DNA from: Sphingomonas swuensis
GTDB lineage: Bacteria; Pseudomonadota; Alphaproteobacteria; Sphingomonadales; Sphingomonadaceae
DNA: 64,000 nt
NCBI RefSeq assembly: GCF_039538045.1
Contig: NZ_BAABBQ010000001.1
Location: forward strand, 1 to 64,000
Reading direction: 5' to 3'
Both the position numbers and the translations under genes were made by a program. Shown piece after piece: positions 16,225-27,070 of this stretch; the stretch's first letter is position 1; each line of letters opens with the position of its first letter. The notes beneath the pieces are model-generated. The model was not told where the DNA came from, ran no database searches, and was given only the letters and a program-made list of their open reading frames with translations.

Positions 16225-18825
16225 ATGGACTTCGAGAAACTTACCGACCGCAGCAAGGGCTTCGTCCAGGCGGCGCAGACGATTGCCAGCCGCGAGCACC
16301 ACCAGCGGATTGCGCCGGCGCACCTGCTGAAGGCGCTGCTTGACGATGAGCAGGGGATGGCGGCGGGCCTGATCCAGGCGGCCGGCGGTGATGCGTCGGC
16401 GGCCAAGCGCGAAGCCGACGCACTGGTCGCCCGGCAGCCGGCGGTGACCGGCTCGGGCGCGACCGCGGCGCCGGGGCTCGACGGCGATACGATCCGGCTG
16501 CTCGATCAGGCCGAGCAGGTCGCTCAGAAGGCCGGCGACACCTATGTCACGGTCGAGCGAATGCTGCTCGCGATGGCGCTGGCCAAGGGTACGCCGGTCG
16601 CGGACGCGCTGGCCCGCGCCGGGGTCCAGCCCCAGAGCCTGAACAGCGCGATCGAGGGCCTGCGCAAGGGCCGGACCGCCGACACGCAGGGCGCCGAGGA
16701 CCGCTACGACGCGCTCAAGAAGTTCGCCCGCGACCTCACCGCGGCGGCGCGCGAGGGCAAGCTCGATCCGGTCATCGGTCGCGACGAGGAAATTCGCCGT
16801 ACCATCCAGGTGCTGGCTCGCCGCACCAAGAACAATCCGGTGCTCATCGGCGAGCCTGGCGTGGGAAAGACCGCGATCGCCGAGGGGCTGGCGCTGCGCA
16901 TCGCCAACGGCGACGTTCCCGACGGGATCAAGGGTCGCAAGCTGCTCAGCCTCGACATGGGCGCGCTGATCGCGGGGGCCAAGTATCGCGGCGAGTTCGA
17001 GGAACGGCTCAAGGGCGTGCTCGACGAGGTCAAGCAGGCCGAGGGCGACATCATCCTGTTCATTGACGAGATGCACACGCTGGTCGGGGCGGGCAAGAGC
17101 GAAGGGTCCATGGATGCCTCGAACCTGCTCAAGCCCGCGCTCGCCCGGGGCGAGCTGCACTGCATCGGCGCGACCACGCTCGACGAGTATCGCAAGCATG
17201 TCGAAAAGGACCCCGCGTTGCAGCGGCGCTTCCAGCCGGTGTTCGTGGGCGAACCGACGGTCGAGGATACGATCTCGATCCTGCGCGGGCTCAAGGACAA
17301 ATACGCCCTCCACCACGGGATCAACATCACCGACGGGGCGCTGGTCGCGGCGGCGACGCTGTCGAACCGCTACATCACCGACCGCTTCCTGCCGGACAAG
17401 GCGATCGACCTGATGGACGAGGCCGCCTCGCGGCTCCGGATGGAGGTGGAGAGCAAGCCCGAGGAGATCGAGAACCTCGACCGGCGGATCATCCAGCTCA
17501 AGATCGAGCGCGAGGCGCTGAAGAAGGAGACCGACAAGGGATCGCGCGACCGGCTGGTGGTGCTCGAGCGCGAGCTTGCCAACCTCGAGCAGCAGTCGGC
17601 CGAGCTGACCACCCGCTGGCAGGGCGACAAGGAGAAGATCGCCGCCGAGAGCAAGCTCAAGGAGCAGCTCGACGCGCTTCGGCTCGAGCTCGAGCAGGCG
17701 CAGCGCGGCGGCGACCTCGCCCGTGCCGGCGAGCTTCAGTACGGTCGCATTCCCGAGCTGGAGCGCCAGTTGGCGGAGGCCAACGACAGCCAGGCCAATG
17801 CCATGCTTCGCGAGGAAGTCACCGCCGAGGACATCGCCTCGGTGGTCGCGCGCTGGACCGGGATCCCGATGGAGCGGATGCTTGAAGGCGAGCGCGAGAA
17901 GCTGCTCGCGATGGAAAGCATCATCGGCAAGCGGGTGATCGGCCAGGCCGAGGCGGTGAAGGCGGTCTCGACGGCGGTTCGCCGCTCGCGCGCCGGGCTT
18001 CAGGACCCCAATCGGCCGCTCGGCTCCTTCCTGTTCCTCGGGCCGACCGGTGTCGGCAAGACCGAGCTGACCAAGGCGCTGGCCGAATTCCTGTTCGACG
18101 ATCCCGCCGCGATGGTCCGGATCGACATGAGCGAGTTCATGGAGAAGCACTCGGTCGCCCGGCTGGTCGGCGCGCCGCCGGGTTATGTCGGCTATGAGGA
18201 AGGCGGGACGCTGACCGAGGCGGTGCGCCGCCGCCCCTATCAGGTGGTGCTGTTCGACGAGGTCGAGAAGGCCCACTCGGACGTGTTCAACATCCTGCTT
18301 CAGGTGCTCGACGACGGGCGGCTGACCGATGGCCAGGGGCGGACGGTGGACTTCACCAACACGCTGATCATCCTGACCTCGAACCTCGGCAGCCAGTATC
18401 TCGCCAATCTCGGCGAGGACGAGCCGGCGGAGAAGGTCGAGGCGCAGGTGCTCGAGGTGGTCCGCGGCCATTTCCGACCCGAGTTCCTCAACCGGCTCGA
18501 CGACATCATCCTGTTCCACAGGCTGTCGGCCAGCCACATGGCGCCGATCGTCGACATCCAGGTCAGCCGTCTCGGCAAGCTGCTGGAGGAGCGCGGGATC
18601 GTGCTCGAGCTGTCGGATGCCGCCAAGGCATGGCTTGGCCGGGTCGGCTACGATCCGGTCTATGGCGCACGTCCGCTCAAGCGGGCGGTGCAGCGCTTCC
18701 TGCAGGATCCGCTGGCCGACGCGATCCTGGCCGGCAAGGTGCGCGACGGGCAGCGGGTGCGGGTGGACGAGGGCGACGGTGCCCTCATCCTCTCACCCGC
18801 GGAAGAGGTGGCGGCCGCGGCCTAG
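16225..18825 (+). CDS. clpB: ATP-dependent chaperone ClpB
   Basis: An 866-residue AAA+ disaggregase, normal length. It pulls polypeptides out of aggregates together with DnaK. The Clp N domain covers about residues 1-145. The first AAA+ module has Walker A GEPGVGKT (209-216) and Walker B IILFIDE; the middle coiled-coil domain that distinguishes ClpB from ClpA spans about 410-530; the second module has Walker A GPTGVGKT (606-613) and the sensor region ending with DDIILFHRL and GARPLKRA. The RpoH-like promoter upstream (16167-16194) fits heat-shock induction. Its last four bases overlap the end of the convergent DUF6491-type gene. Confidence 0.98.
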   Translation: MDFEKLTDRSKGFVQAAQTIASREHHQRIAPAHLLKALLDDEQGMAAGLIQAAGGDASAAKREADALVARQPAVTGSGATAAPGLDGDTIRLLDQAEQVAQKAGDTYVTVERMLLAMALAKGTPVADALARAGVQPQSLNSAIEGLRKGRTADTQGAEDRYDALKKFARDLTAAAREGKLDPVIGRDEEIRRTIQVLARRTKNNPVLIGEPGVGKTAIAEGLALRIANGDVPDGIKGRKLLSLDMGALIAGAKYRGEFEERLKGVLDEVKQAEGDIILFIDEMHTLVGAGKSEGSMDASNLLKPALARGELHCIGATTLDEYRKHVEKDPALQRRFQPVFVGEPTVEDTISILRGLKDKYALHHGINITDGALVAAATLSNRYITDRFLPDKAIDLMDEAASRLRMEVESKPEEIENLDRRIIQLKIEREALKKETDKGSRDRLVVLERELANLEQQSAELTTRWQGDKEKIAAESKLKEQLDALRLELEQAQRGGDLARAGELQYGRIPELERQLAEANDSQANAMLREEVTAEDIASVVARWTGIPMERMLEGEREKLLAMESIIGKRVIGQAEAVKAVSTAVRRSRAGLQDPNRPLGSFLFLGPTGVGKTELTKALAEFLFDDPAAMVRIDMSEFMEKHSVARLVGAPPGYVGYEEGGTLTEAVRRRPYQVVLFDEVEKAHSDVFNILLQVLDDGRLTDGQGRTVDFTNTLIILTSNLGSQYLANLGEDEPAEKVEAQVLEVVRGHFRPEFLNRLDDIILFHRLSASHMAPIVDIQVSRLGKLLEERGIVLELSDAAKAWLGRVGYDPVYGARPLKRAVQRFLQDPLADAILAGKVRDGQRVRVDEGDGALILSPAEEVAAAA

Positions 18826-19157
18826 CGCTTCGGCCCGCCCTTGGCGGCCGGGGCGACCGACCGGTCGAGGCTTGCGAGCGCGCAGGTCATCGTCGGCGTG
18901 ACCACCCGGCTGCTCCGGTCGAAGCGCTGGAAGCCGTTGGTGTCGAAGCCGACCGAGAAGCCGTCGAGGACGCCCGGGCAGCGCGCGGTGAACGCGCCAT
19001 AGTACCAGTGGCCGAGCCGATCGCGCAGGTAGATGCCGCGATCGTTGTCGGCATGGAAGTCGCGAATGCCATCGGTGTTTGCATAATCGATGGCGGCGTT
19101 ACCCGGGGCCGAAGCCGGGCTTACGGCGAGCGCAAGCGCGAGGATGATCGGGGTCAT
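18822..19157 (-). CDS. Exported DUF6491-type hypothetical protein
   Basis: A 111-residue protein with an N-terminal signal peptide ([17 protein letters not shown]). The mature part contains [33 protein letters not shown] and a closing [14 protein letters not shown]; the pair of cysteines could form a disulphide. This resembles the DUF6491 family of small periplasmic proteins seen in Sphingomonadales and Xanthomonadales, without known function. The gene ends inside the last codon of convergent clpB and starts 31 bases after the sulfotransferase stop, so it may be read from that gene. Confidence 0.75.
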   Translation of the reverse strand: MTPIILALALAVSPASAPGNAAIDYANTDGIRDFHADNDRGIYLRDRLGHWYYGAFTARCPGVLDGFSVGFDTNGFQRFDRSSRVVTPTMTCALASLDRSVAPAAKGGPKR

Positions 19158-19188
19158 GGAAGTCTCCTAACCGATTCTGGCTTAACGC

Positions 19189-20649
19189 TCATTGACCGGA
19201 TGCGGTCGCATGCGACTCGATCATCGGGCCGAGCCACGGCCGGTAGGGTTCGGCGGCACCGATGCCGGCGGCGTTGATCGGGCGCCGCACCTGCGCCGTG
19301 CTTGCGGTCGTCACATCCGCCCCACCCTCCTCGGGTCGGAGCATCGCCGCGTCGAAATCGAGGTCGGCGCCCGCGGAAATGGCCCGGATCATCGGCTCGG
19401 GGTCCGCCACCAGGTCGGCATTGTCGACGGTCATGAAGCGTCGCGGGGCGGCCTTGGTCCAATGGTCGAGCGCCTGCGCGTCGGCGGCGACTCGGCGGCC
19501 GGTCTCGGCAAGGTCGAGGCTCCACTCCACCCCCCTCGCGAAGTAGGTCCTGAAGGCCGACCAGCCATTGTCGATCGGCTCGCGCCGGCACCAGAAGATC
19601 GGCGCCCTGGGGAAGAGCGCGAGCAGCAGGCCGAGGTAGCTGCCCGCTTCCAGCGTCTTGTCGACGAAGCGACCGTCGGGGCCGAGCCGCTCGCTGGCGA
19701 GGTGAAGGTAGAGGCGGACGAGGCTGTTGGGATCGTTGCCGGCATCGAGCCAGCGGCGGAGCGCGGGAGCGTCGGTCCCGCCGACTTCCTGGGCGAGAAT
19801 ACGGAAGAGGCCGAGCTCCTCGCCGCCGCCGCTCACCGCGGGGTGGCGGGTCAGGATCTGCTGGACGAGGGTCGAGCCCGAGCGCGGCAAGCCCGTGACG
19901 AAGATGACGCGGCGGTGATCCTCGTCGATCCGGGCGTTGACCTCGGCGATCAGCGATGGCGGGAAGGCCAGCGCGGTCTGGGCCGGAGCGCGCCAGGCGC
20001 TGACCCGTCCACCCGCCTGCGCCCGGGCCAGTCCGGCACCCTCGGCGAAGGCGGCGAAGGCGCCGGCATGGTTCTTGCGCTGGTGGCGCGCGCGGCCAAG
20101 CGCATAGCCGAGCGCAGCCCGATCAGCCGGCGTTCCGGCGGGTTGTGCCCAGGCATGCTCGAGGCGCTCGGCTAGCCCGGGCTCGGCGCGAAAGTCGGCG
20201 ATCTCGGTCAGGGCGAGCCAGGCCTGGCCGGCGCCGGGCCTTTTGGCCACCGCCCGCTCGAGAAATGGCCGGGCCTCGGCGGGGAAGCCGCGATTGAGGG
20301 CGAGCGAGCCCCGGAGAAAAGCGTTGGAGGCCGCGTGGGGAACGTCGGCGGGCAGCGCGGCGATCTCGGCCGCGGCCCGGTCGAGCCGGCCGGTCTGTGC
20401 AAGCATCACCGCGCGGGCAAAGCGAGCGGGTGCGCTTCCCGCGGCGGCCTCCACGAAGCGGTCCATCGCCTCCAGGGCGAGCGTGATCTCGCCGTTGCGG
20501 ACGAGCGCGGTGGCGAGGGCCTGCCACTGCGGACCGAGCGGCGCGCGGGCCGCGAGGAGGCCGCGAGCGCCTTCGTTGACGTCGACCCGCTGCTGGGTCG
20601 TGAGGCCGCGCTTCAGGCGGTCCAGCGCGGCGGTGACCTCGGCAGTCAT
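19189..20649 (-). CDS. TPR-repeat sulfotransferase family protein
   Basis: A 486-residue protein with tetratricopeptide-like helices in the first 220 residues and a sulfotransferase domain after them. The 5'-phosphosulfate-binding loop is TGLPRSGSTLVQQIL (252-266), and a 3'-phosphate-binding-like segment occurs further on (APIFWCRREPIDNGWSAF). The family is common in sphingomonads, often beside Oar-like TonB-dependent receptors, and is thought to modify proteins or glycans; the substrate is unknown. It lies 85 bases downstream of the receptor on the same strand, but a strong terminator (20682-20709) separates them, so expression would need read-through or its own promoter. Confidence 0.87.
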   Translation of the reverse strand: MTAEVTAALDRLKRGLTTQQRVDVNEGARGLLAARAPLGPQWQALATALVRNGEITLALEAMDRFVEAAAGSAPARFARAVMLAQTGRLDRAAAEIAALPADVPHAASNAFLRGSLALNRGFPAEARPFLERAVAKRPGAGQAWLALTEIADFRAEPGLAERLEHAWAQPAGTPADRAALGYALGRARHQRKNHAGAFAAFAEGAGLARAQAGGRVSAWRAPAQTALAFPPSLIAEVNARIDEDHRRVIFVTGLPRSGSTLVQQILTRHPAVSGGGEELGLFRILAQEVGGTDAPALRRWLDAGNDPNSLVRLYLHLASERLGPDGRFVDKTLEAGSYLGLLLALFPRAPIFWCRREPIDNGWSAFRTYFARGVEWSLDLAETGRRVAADAQALDHWTKAAPRRFMTVDNADLVADPEPMIRAISAGADLDFDAAMLRPEEGGADVTTASTAQVRRPINAAGIGAAEPYRPWLGPMIESHATASGQ

Positions 20650-20681
20650 CGCCCGGCTCTACGAGGTCGATGGCACAACAA

Positions 20682-20709
20682 AAAGGGGGCAGGTTTCCCT
20701 GCCCCCTTT
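20682..20709 (-). terminator. Rho-independent terminator after the TonB-dependent receptor
   Basis: A perfect 12-base-pair stem AAAGGGGGCAGG/CCTGCCCCCTTT with a four-base loop. Read on the minus strand it is followed by TTTTTGTT, the expected U run. It sits 25 bases after the receptor stop. Confidence 0.88.
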
Positions 20710-20734
20710 CCGTTGGTTGGTCGTGCTTGGCGAC

Positions 20735-23700
20735 TTAGCGCTGGGCACCGCCGAAGCGGAGGGCCCAGGTCAGGCGCACGCTGCGCGGCGACTGATAGCC
20801 GCTGACGAGCTTGTAGTCCGGACGGACCGAGCCGTCGTCGTTCTCGCCGAACTCGATGTAGTCGGTCTTCGACGCCCAGTTGAGGACGTTGAACACGTCG
20901 ACGCGGAAGCTCGAGCGACCCAGGTACGCCGGCAGCTGGAACTGCACGCCGAGGTCGAGGTTGCGGAGCCACTTGCCCTTGAAGGCCGAACCGCGCGGAA
21001 CGATCACGCTGTCCGTGCTTCCGCCGTTGCCGAGCGGGTTCGAGCAGTAGAAGGACGCCGCGCCGTAGGCCGGAGCGAACGGATCGGTCGGGTGGACGCC
21101 GATGCACGAGAAGTTGCGCGGCGACTGGACGGTCAGGTTACCACCGATGGTGATGGTATCGACCGGCTTCCACGAACCGAACAGCTTGAAGGTGTGCTTC
21201 CGCTCGTTGGCGAGGATGCCGTAGGCACCGTCGACCAGACCCGGCTGATCGAAGTCCTGCGTCAGGCCTGCGTCGTCCTGGTTGTTGTCCGACTTGACCG
21301 AGCCTTCGTAGTTCCCGCGGACCTTCTGCCAGGTGTAGCTGAAGTCGAAGCCGTAGGTTCCGTTGAAGGCCTTGCTCAGCTGGAATTCGACCGCGTCATA
21401 CTTACGGGTCGGCTTCGGATAGCCGAGGTCGGCGGCGCTGAGGGTCACGACGTCGCACTGCCCGGCGATCGAGCAGTCGCCGTCGAGACGGACGGTGATG
21501 TCCTTGCCCGGGTTCGCCAGCACATACTGGTGGAAGCCGGTGAACACGTCGGCGCAGCCCGCGATGCCATTCTCATCGCAGTAGGCGAGCACCGCGGCGT
21601 CGATCGCCACGTCCTCGAGCGTCGTCTTCAGGCGACGGTTGATGTAGCGCAGGCCGAAGGTCCAGTCGCCCATGCGGTGGGTGCCGCCGAGGATGAACTC
21701 GTCCTGGTACATCGGGTCGAGACCCTCCGCGACCAGCGTGTCGGTCGGACCCGCGACACCATCCGAGAAGGTGGTGAAGCAGTTCTGACCCGCACCCGGA
21801 CCGAAGTTCGGGCAGGTGCCGGTGTTGGCGGCGGTGAGCGGCCCAAGCAGCGGAGCGCCGTTGGCACCGAACAGCTGACCGACGGGGATGCCGTTGCCGG
21901 TGGTGGCATTGCGGTTCACGCCGGGCAAGTAGCTGAAGCGCTGCTCGTAGAAGATTTCCGCGCCGCCGAGACGGATGTTCGTGTTGGTCGGAACGCCGAG
22001 GTAGTAGCGACCCCAGAAGGCGTTCAGCTTCGTGCGCTTGTCGCCGAACAGGTCGAACGAGGCGCCGAGACGCGGAGCCCACTGGTTCTTCTGCTCGATG
22101 AACTTCGCACCGGTCACGCCATAGTTGGCGTAGTTGTCGTTACGAAGACCCAGGTTCAGGTTGAGGCGCTCGTTGAAGAGGTCCCAGCTGTCCTGGATGT
22201 AGTAAGCGGTCTGCTTCGACTCGAAGGCACCCGTGTTGATGTAGGTCCGGGCGCGGATGTAGTTCGCGGTAAAGCGATAGATCCGGTCGCCGGTGTAGAA
22301 GGTGTTCTCGGCGCTCTCGAGATCCTCGCGATCCCAGCCCACGCGGAAGTTGTGACGGCCGAGGAAGTTCGCGATGATGTTGGCATCGACGCGATAGACG
22401 GTGCGCTTGTCCTTGCCGTTGGTCGGCGCGATCGGAACACCCGAAGCGGTGGTCGTGGTGATCGTGCCGAACGACGGCGAACCGACACCGGCGCCGAGGT
22501 TCGACTGGATGATCGGAACCGAGATACCGGCGACCACGTCCTCGCGGCGGTAGTTGTTGACGCCGTACAGCGCCGACAGGGTGAACCAGTCGGTGAACTG
22601 ACCGATGTAGTTCTTGCCGCCGAGACGGTTCTTCTCACGACCGGTGCTGATGCCGGTCAGCGTGCCGTCGTTGCCCGACACGTTGAGATAGTCGGTGTAG
22701 AGCGTCCGGTCGTCCGACCAGAAGGTGCCCTCGAGGCGGTGACCGTCGATCGGAATGGCGTCGAGCTTGAGGCCGTAGAACGGGGTCGACGAGGTCGTGC
22801 GGAAGCGGAAGCCGCCGGTGACGCTGGTGTCTTCGTTCTTGCTGTAGCGCGGCGTGAACAGGCCGTAGAAGAACAGCCGGTCCTTGATGATCGGACCCGA
22901 GGCGTAGAAGTTCGCCTGCAGGTTCTCACGATAGTCGCGCTCGTTGAGGTTGCGGATCTGGCCGCTGCGGTTCGCGAAGGTGTTCGGCGAATCGCTCTGC
23001 AGCTTGTCCGGCGACCAGGTGATGACCGAGCCGTACTCGAAGTTGTTGGTACCCGACTTGGTCACCGCCGAGGTGACGCCGCCGAGCGCGCGGCCGTATT
23101 CGGCCGTCCAGCCGCCGGTGCGCACGTCGAAGGTACGGTAGAACTCGAACGGAACGGTGCTGTTGCCGACCAGGGTACGGAAGTTGGTCGTGTTGAGACC
23201 GTTCACGTAATAGCTGTTCTCGGCGATCGTCGCGCCGCCGAAGCTGACGCAGTCCGAGCAGTCCGCGAAGCCCGAGTCGCCCTGGTTGGTGCCGGGAGCG
23301 AGCAGGATGAGGCCGGTCTGGGTGCGCGGCACCGGAACGTTCTCGACCAGGCGGGCGACGTCGATCGACAGGCCGGTGGTGGTCGAACCGAGGTCGTTGG
23401 TGCGGACGCGGCGACCGGTGATGGTCACGGCGCCGGTTTCACCCGAGCCGGCGGTGTTGGTGGAAGCACCGGCGGGCGAGCCGCTGGCTTCGGCAGTGTA
23501 GGAGAAGCCGGCCGTCTGACCCGCGGTGACGGTCAGCGTCGGGTCGTTGACGACCTCGCCGCCAGCGCCGCGGATGTTCAGCGTGTAGGCGCCGGTCGGC
23601 AGGTTCTGGATCTCGAAGCGGCCATTGGCATCGGTCGTCGTCGAGCGGGTGAAGCCCTGCTCGTTCGACGTGATGGTCACGGTCGCGCCGGCGAGCGGTG

Positions 23701-23848
23701 CATTGGCCGCGTTGGTGACGGTGCCGCTGACACCACCACGGGTGTAGTCCTGCGCCGACGCTGGCGCCGCGAGCATGACAGGCGTCAGGCCAGCGCCGAG
23801 GATGGCGACTGCCCGCAGCGCAGCCGAAGCGCGAAGGTATGACTTCAT
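20735..23848 (-). CDS. TonB-dependent receptor with carboxypeptidase-regulatory-like N-terminal domain (Oar-like)
   Basis: A 1037-residue outer-membrane receptor. The signal peptide (MKSYLRASAAL to ASAQ) is followed by a Cna-B/carboxypeptidase-regulatory-like domain (about 35-115; VSGTVTNAANAPLAGATV), a plug domain (about 120-260) and a 22-strand barrel of about 750 residues, rich in aromatic and Asn/Gly turns. Substrate is unknown; Oar-type receptors have been linked to protein or peptide traffic rather than siderophores. ATG 23848 gives a clean signal peptide; an extension to 23902 is not needed. A strong terminator follows, then a TPR-sulfotransferase, a pairing that recurs in this group of bacteria by my recollection. 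Confidence 0.93.
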   Translation of the reverse strand: MKSYLRASAALRAVAILGAGLTPVMLAAPASAQDYTRGGVSGTVTNAANAPLAGATVTITSNEQGFTRSTTTDANGRFEIQNLPTGAYTLNIRGAGGEVVNDPTLTVTAGQTAGFSYTAEASGSPAGASTNTAGSGETGAVTITGRRVRTNDLGSTTTGLSIDVARLVENVPVPRTQTGLILLAPGTNQGDSGFADCSDCVSFGGATIAENSYYVNGLNTTNFRTLVGNSTVPFEFYRTFDVRTGGWTAEYGRALGGVTSAVTKSGTNNFEYGSVITWSPDKLQSDSPNTFANRSGQIRNLNERDYRENLQANFYASGPIIKDRLFFYGLFTPRYSKNEDTSVTGGFRFRTTSSTPFYGLKLDAIPIDGHRLEGTFWSDDRTLYTDYLNVSGNDGTLTGISTGREKNRLGGKNYIGQFTDWFTLSALYGVNNYRREDVVAGISVPIIQSNLGAGVGSPSFGTITTTTASGVPIAPTNGKDKRTVYRVDANIIANFLGRHNFRVGWDREDLESAENTFYTGDRIYRFTANYIRARTYINTGAFESKQTAYYIQDSWDLFNERLNLNLGLRNDNYANYGVTGAKFIEQKNQWAPRLGASFDLFGDKRTKLNAFWGRYYLGVPTNTNIRLGGAEIFYEQRFSYLPGVNRNATTGNGIPVGQLFGANGAPLLGPLTAANTGTCPNFGPGAGQNCFTTFSDGVAGPTDTLVAEGLDPMYQDEFILGGTHRMGDWTFGLRYINRRLKTTLEDVAIDAAVLAYCDENGIAGCADVFTGFHQYVLANPGKDITVRLDGDCSIAGQCDVVTLSAADLGYPKPTRKYDAVEFQLSKAFNGTYGFDFSYTWQKVRGNYEGSVKSDNNQDDAGLTQDFDQPGLVDGAYGILANERKHTFKLFGSWKPVDTITIGGNLTVQSPRNFSCIGVHPTDPFAPAYGAASFYCSNPLGNGGSTDSVIVPRGSAFKGKWLRNLDLGVQFQLPAYLGRSSFRVDVFNVLNWASKTDYIEFGENDDGSVRPDYKLVSGYQSPRSVRLTWALRFGGAQR

Positions 23849-24215
23849 CTGAAAACTTCTCCCACTTAGGCCCTTCCCGGACCCCAGGTCTTGCCCGGCC
23901 ACCCCCTTCCCAGGGAGCCGTGCGCCCGCGATTGGTCGTCGAGAAGAGGGTGTGAGTAAAGTCGAGGCGAGGGGCTACAGTGTCGAACGCCGGGGGACTG
24001 TTGCGTTCGTGTTACATCGCCAAATGCAACTGCGCGCCTTGTAACGTGGTTTCTGGCGCGAGCTTTTCTTTCGATTTCCGTGATTTAGCGCTTCATCCGG
24101 AGCGGAGTGGTGCTGCTCCGCATCGGTGTTGACAGTTTGTTCGCGTGAAGCGCGGCCGGCACCCGCCGTGCGCCAGAGGCACTTCAAGAAGGCAGGTTTT
24201 CGGCGGCGAAGCGAC
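23849..24215. other. Promoter-bearing gap upstream of the receptor
   Basis: A 367-base gap between the receptor start and the DUF2093 gene end. It is less GC-rich than its surroundings (around 24000-24090) and probably holds the receptor promoter and a long leader, but I cannot fix -35/-10 elements with confidence. Open frames on both strands here have no homology-like features. No RNA gene was recognised. Confidence 0.45.
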
Positions 24216-24416
24216 TCAACCGCGCGCCTTCTCCTCCGCCGCGAGGCTTGCGGCGGCGTCGACATAGGCTTCCTGCCGGGCCACGCTCCAGTAGCGCAGC
24301 GCGTCAAGCGGAATGCTGGCGCCGGTCACCGCGCAACGGACGTGGTCGCCGTCGCTGAGCAGGCGAAAGGTCCCAGCCATATAGTGGATCCGGGCTTCCC
24401 GGCCGCTGCCAGCCAT
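24216..24416 (-). CDS. DUF2093 family small protein
   Basis: A 66-residue soluble protein (MAGSGREARIHYMAGTFRLL start) of the DUF2093 family, recognisable by the segment RLLSDGDHVRCAVTGASIPL followed by LRYWSVARQEAYVDA. The cysteine and the ALRYWS segment are characteristic. Function is unknown, but the gene is regularly found beside xseA in alphaproteobacteria, as here (about 20 bases after the xseA stop). An ATG two codons earlier, at 24422, is equally possible. Cotranscription with xseA is likely. Confidence 0.82.
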   Translation of the reverse strand: MAGSGREARIHYMAGTFRLLSDGDHVRCAVTGASIPLDALRYWSVARQEAYVDAAASLAAEEKARG

Positions 24417-24436
24417 GAGCATCGAGGTCTCGCTTC

Positions 24437-25819
24437 CTAGTCGAACAGATTGGGTTGCGGGGCGACATAGGCGCGCTTGAGAGTGCGCTCAACCTTGGTG
24501 GCCGGTGGAGCGGGCAAGGTGCCGGTCGTCGCGTCGACGAGCCCGTCGCCGAAGTGCAGGCGGAGCGCTCCGGCCGCTTGCGCATCGGCCGCGTGTACCA
24601 GGGTCCGGCCGTCGGCGGCGGCGGTGACCCGGACGAAGCCGCGCTTCAGCGGGCGTTCTGGATGAACCAGCTCGATCATCTTGGCCGCGCTTGCGAGCCG
24701 GTCTGACAGGCGCTGCACCTTCTGCTCGAGAAGCTGCGGACGAAGCCGCGCGGTGACCAGGTTCATCCCGGCCTCGGCCTTGTGCGCACGGGCGGCGAGA
24801 CCGCGCGGAAGCCGCTCGCCAAGCTCGTCGAAGCGCTGGCGACGAAGTCCGAGCAGCGCCTCCGGCGCGGGCAGCCGGCAGCTGGTCAAGGCGAGCCGCT
24901 CGCGCGCATCGTTTGCGCGGCGAGTGAGGCAGCGGCGCTTGCGCGCCATATAGTCGTCGAGCAGCGCGAGAAGCTCGGCCCGGACGGGGACCGCCAGCTC
25001 GGCCGCGGCGGTCGGGGTCGGCGCGCGCAGGTCCGAGGCGTGATCGATCAAGGTGGTGTCGGTCTCGTGGCCGACCGCGCTGATCAGCGGGATCGGCGAC
25101 TCGGCCGCCGCGCGCACCACCTCCTCTTCGTTGAAGGCCCACAGATCCTCGATCGAGCCGCCGCCGCGGGCGACGATGATCAGGTCGGGCCGGGTCTCGT
25201 AGGTGGCGAACCCGCGAATGGCCGCGGCGACCTTGCTCGCCGCACCCTCGCCCTGGACCGGCACCGGCCAGACGATGACCCGTGTCGGGCAGCGATCCTC
25301 GAGCCGGTGGAGAATGTCGCGGATCACGGCCCCGGTCGGCGATGTGACGACGCCGATCACCCTGGGCAGAAAGGGAAGCGGGCGCTTGCGGCTGCTGTCG
25401 AACAGCCCCTCGGCGGCAAGCGCCTTCCGCCGCCGCTCGAGCAGCGCCATCAGCGCTCCCTCGCCGGCGAGCTCCATCCGTTCGATTACGATCTGATATT
25501 TGGAGCGGCCCGGGTAAGTCGTCATCTTGCCGGTGGCGATGACCTCGGCCCCGTCTTCGGGCCGGAAGGCGAGGCTGCCGGCGGCCCCGCGCCAGATGAC
25601 CGCGTCGATGCAGGCCGCATCGTCCTTGAGGGTGAAGTAGCAATGGCCCGAGCTGTGCCGCTTCCAGCCCGAGATCTCGCCGCGGACCCGAACCCGGCCG
25701 AAGCGGTCCTCGACCGTGCGCTTCACCGCCTGGGCAAGCTCGCCGACGCTCATGGCAGGTGAATTGTCGCCTTGGCTCCGCTCGGCTAGGAGGCCGCCTG
25801 GCATGTCAAAGGGATCCAT
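24437..25819 (-). CDS. xseA: Exodeoxyribonuclease VII large subunit
   Basis: A 460-residue large subunit of exonuclease VII, which degrades single-stranded DNA to oligonucleotides with XseB. It has the N-terminal OB-fold ([41 protein letters not shown]), the catalytic core ([63 protein letters not shown]) and a C-terminal helical part. Three starts are possible: 25819 (AGGA five bases upstream), 25804 and 25753; the first two overlap the 5' end of divergent purD. xseB is not in this window. DUF2093 follows. Confidence 0.93.
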   Translation of the reverse strand: MDPFDMPGGLLAERSQGDNSPAMSVGELAQAVKRTVEDRFGRVRVRGEISGWKRHSSGHCYFTLKDDAACIDAVIWRGAAGSLAFRPEDGAEVIATGKMTTYPGRSKYQIVIERMELAGEGALMALLERRRKALAAEGLFDSSRKRPLPFLPRVIGVVTSPTGAVIRDILHRLEDRCPTRVIVWPVPVQGEGAASKVAAAIRGFATYETRPDLIIVARGGGSIEDLWAFNEEEVVRAAAESPIPLISAVGHETDTTLIDHASDLRAPTPTAAAELAVPVRAELLALLDDYMARKRRCLTRRANDARERLALTSCRLPAPEALLGLRRQRFDELGERLPRGLAARAHKAEAGMNLVTARLRPQLLEQKVQRLSDRLASAAKMIELVHPERPLKRGFVRVTAAADGRTLVHAADAQAAGALRLHFGDGLVDATTGTLPAPPATKVERTLKRAYVAPQPNLFD

Positions 25820-27070
25820 CACTGTCCTGCTGCTGGGCTCTGGCGGGCGCGAAGATGCGCTGGCCATGGGTCTGAGGCAATCGCCGAGCTGCGATAAGCT
25901 GATCGCGGCTCCGGGCAACCCGGGAATCGCGCGCTGGGCAACCTGCGTCGCGCTCGATCCTACCGATGCCGAAAAGGTGGTGGCGCTGGCCCGCGAGCAC
26001 AATGCCGGGCTGGTGGTGGTCGGGCCCGAGGCGCCGTTGGTGGCAGGTGTCGCGGATGCCTGCGCCGAGGCCGGCATCCCGGTCTTCGGACCGGGCGCCG
26101 CCGCCGCGATACTCGAGGGAAGCAAGGGCTTCACCAAGGACCTCTGCCTCGCCGAGAGCATCCCGACCGCGCGCTATGTCCGGACCGACGACACAGACTT
26201 CGCGCTCGCCTCGCTGAGCGAGTTCGGGCTGCCGGTGGTGATCAAGGCCGACGGGCTGGCGGCGGGCAAGGGCGTGACCATCGCAGAGACCGCCGAAGAG
26301 GCCGAGGAGGCGGTCCGCGCGGCAGGAGGCGGGCCGCTGGTGATCGAGGAATTCCTCCGCGGCGAGGAAGCAAGCCTGTTCGCGCTGGTCCATGGCGAGG
26401 AGGCGGTGGTGCTGGCCTCGGCCCAGGACCACAAGCGCGTCGGCGAAGGGGATAGCGGCCCCAATACCGGCGGTATGGGCGCCTATTCGCCGGCTCCGGT
26501 GCTGACTGGCGAACTCGAGCAGCGGGCGATGGCCGAGATCGTGATCCCGACCGCACGGGCGATGGCGAGGGCTGGTACGCCGTTCGTCGGGGTCCTCTAC
26601 GCCGGGCTGATGCTGACCTCCGACGGGCCCAAGCTCATCGAATATAACGTCCGCTTCGGTGACCCCGAATGCGAGGCGATCATTCCGCGGCTCGAGGGCG
26701 ACCTCGTCCAGCTGCTGCTCTGCGTCGCCGAGGGGCGCATGGGGGATGTCCGACCGCAGCTGTCGGACACGCACAGCATGACGGTGATCGTCGCCGCCGA
26801 GGGATATCCCGGCACCCCGAAAAGGGGTGGGCCGATCGACGGCATCGAGGCCGCCGAGCGGGTGCCCGGAGTGACCGTCTTCCACTGCGGGACCGCCCGC
26901 CATGCGTCGGGCGCGCTGCTCGGCGCCGGTGGCCGGGTGCTCGCGGTGACGGCGCTCGGCCCGAGTCTGGCCGAGGCGCGGGCCCGGGCCTATCAGGCGG
27001 TGGACGCGATCGACTATCCCCACGGCTTCCATCGGCGGGACATCGGGTGGCGTGAACTGGAGCGTTCCGA

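Noticed and set aside
20243..23842. Antisense open frame of 1199 codons opposite the TonB receptor
   Set aside because: Explained by the third-base GC bias of the receptor gene; no domain, signal or ribosome binding site. The same holds for long antisense frames opposite clpB (16189-18537), hppA (30379-32514), fprA (13543-15096), cobS (42620-44005), the corC-type gene (48966-50366) and maf/RNase (50363-51769).
25820..26161. Longer xseA reading frame
   Set aside because: The extra residues lie opposite purD, are low in complexity and are unlike any XseA N-terminus.
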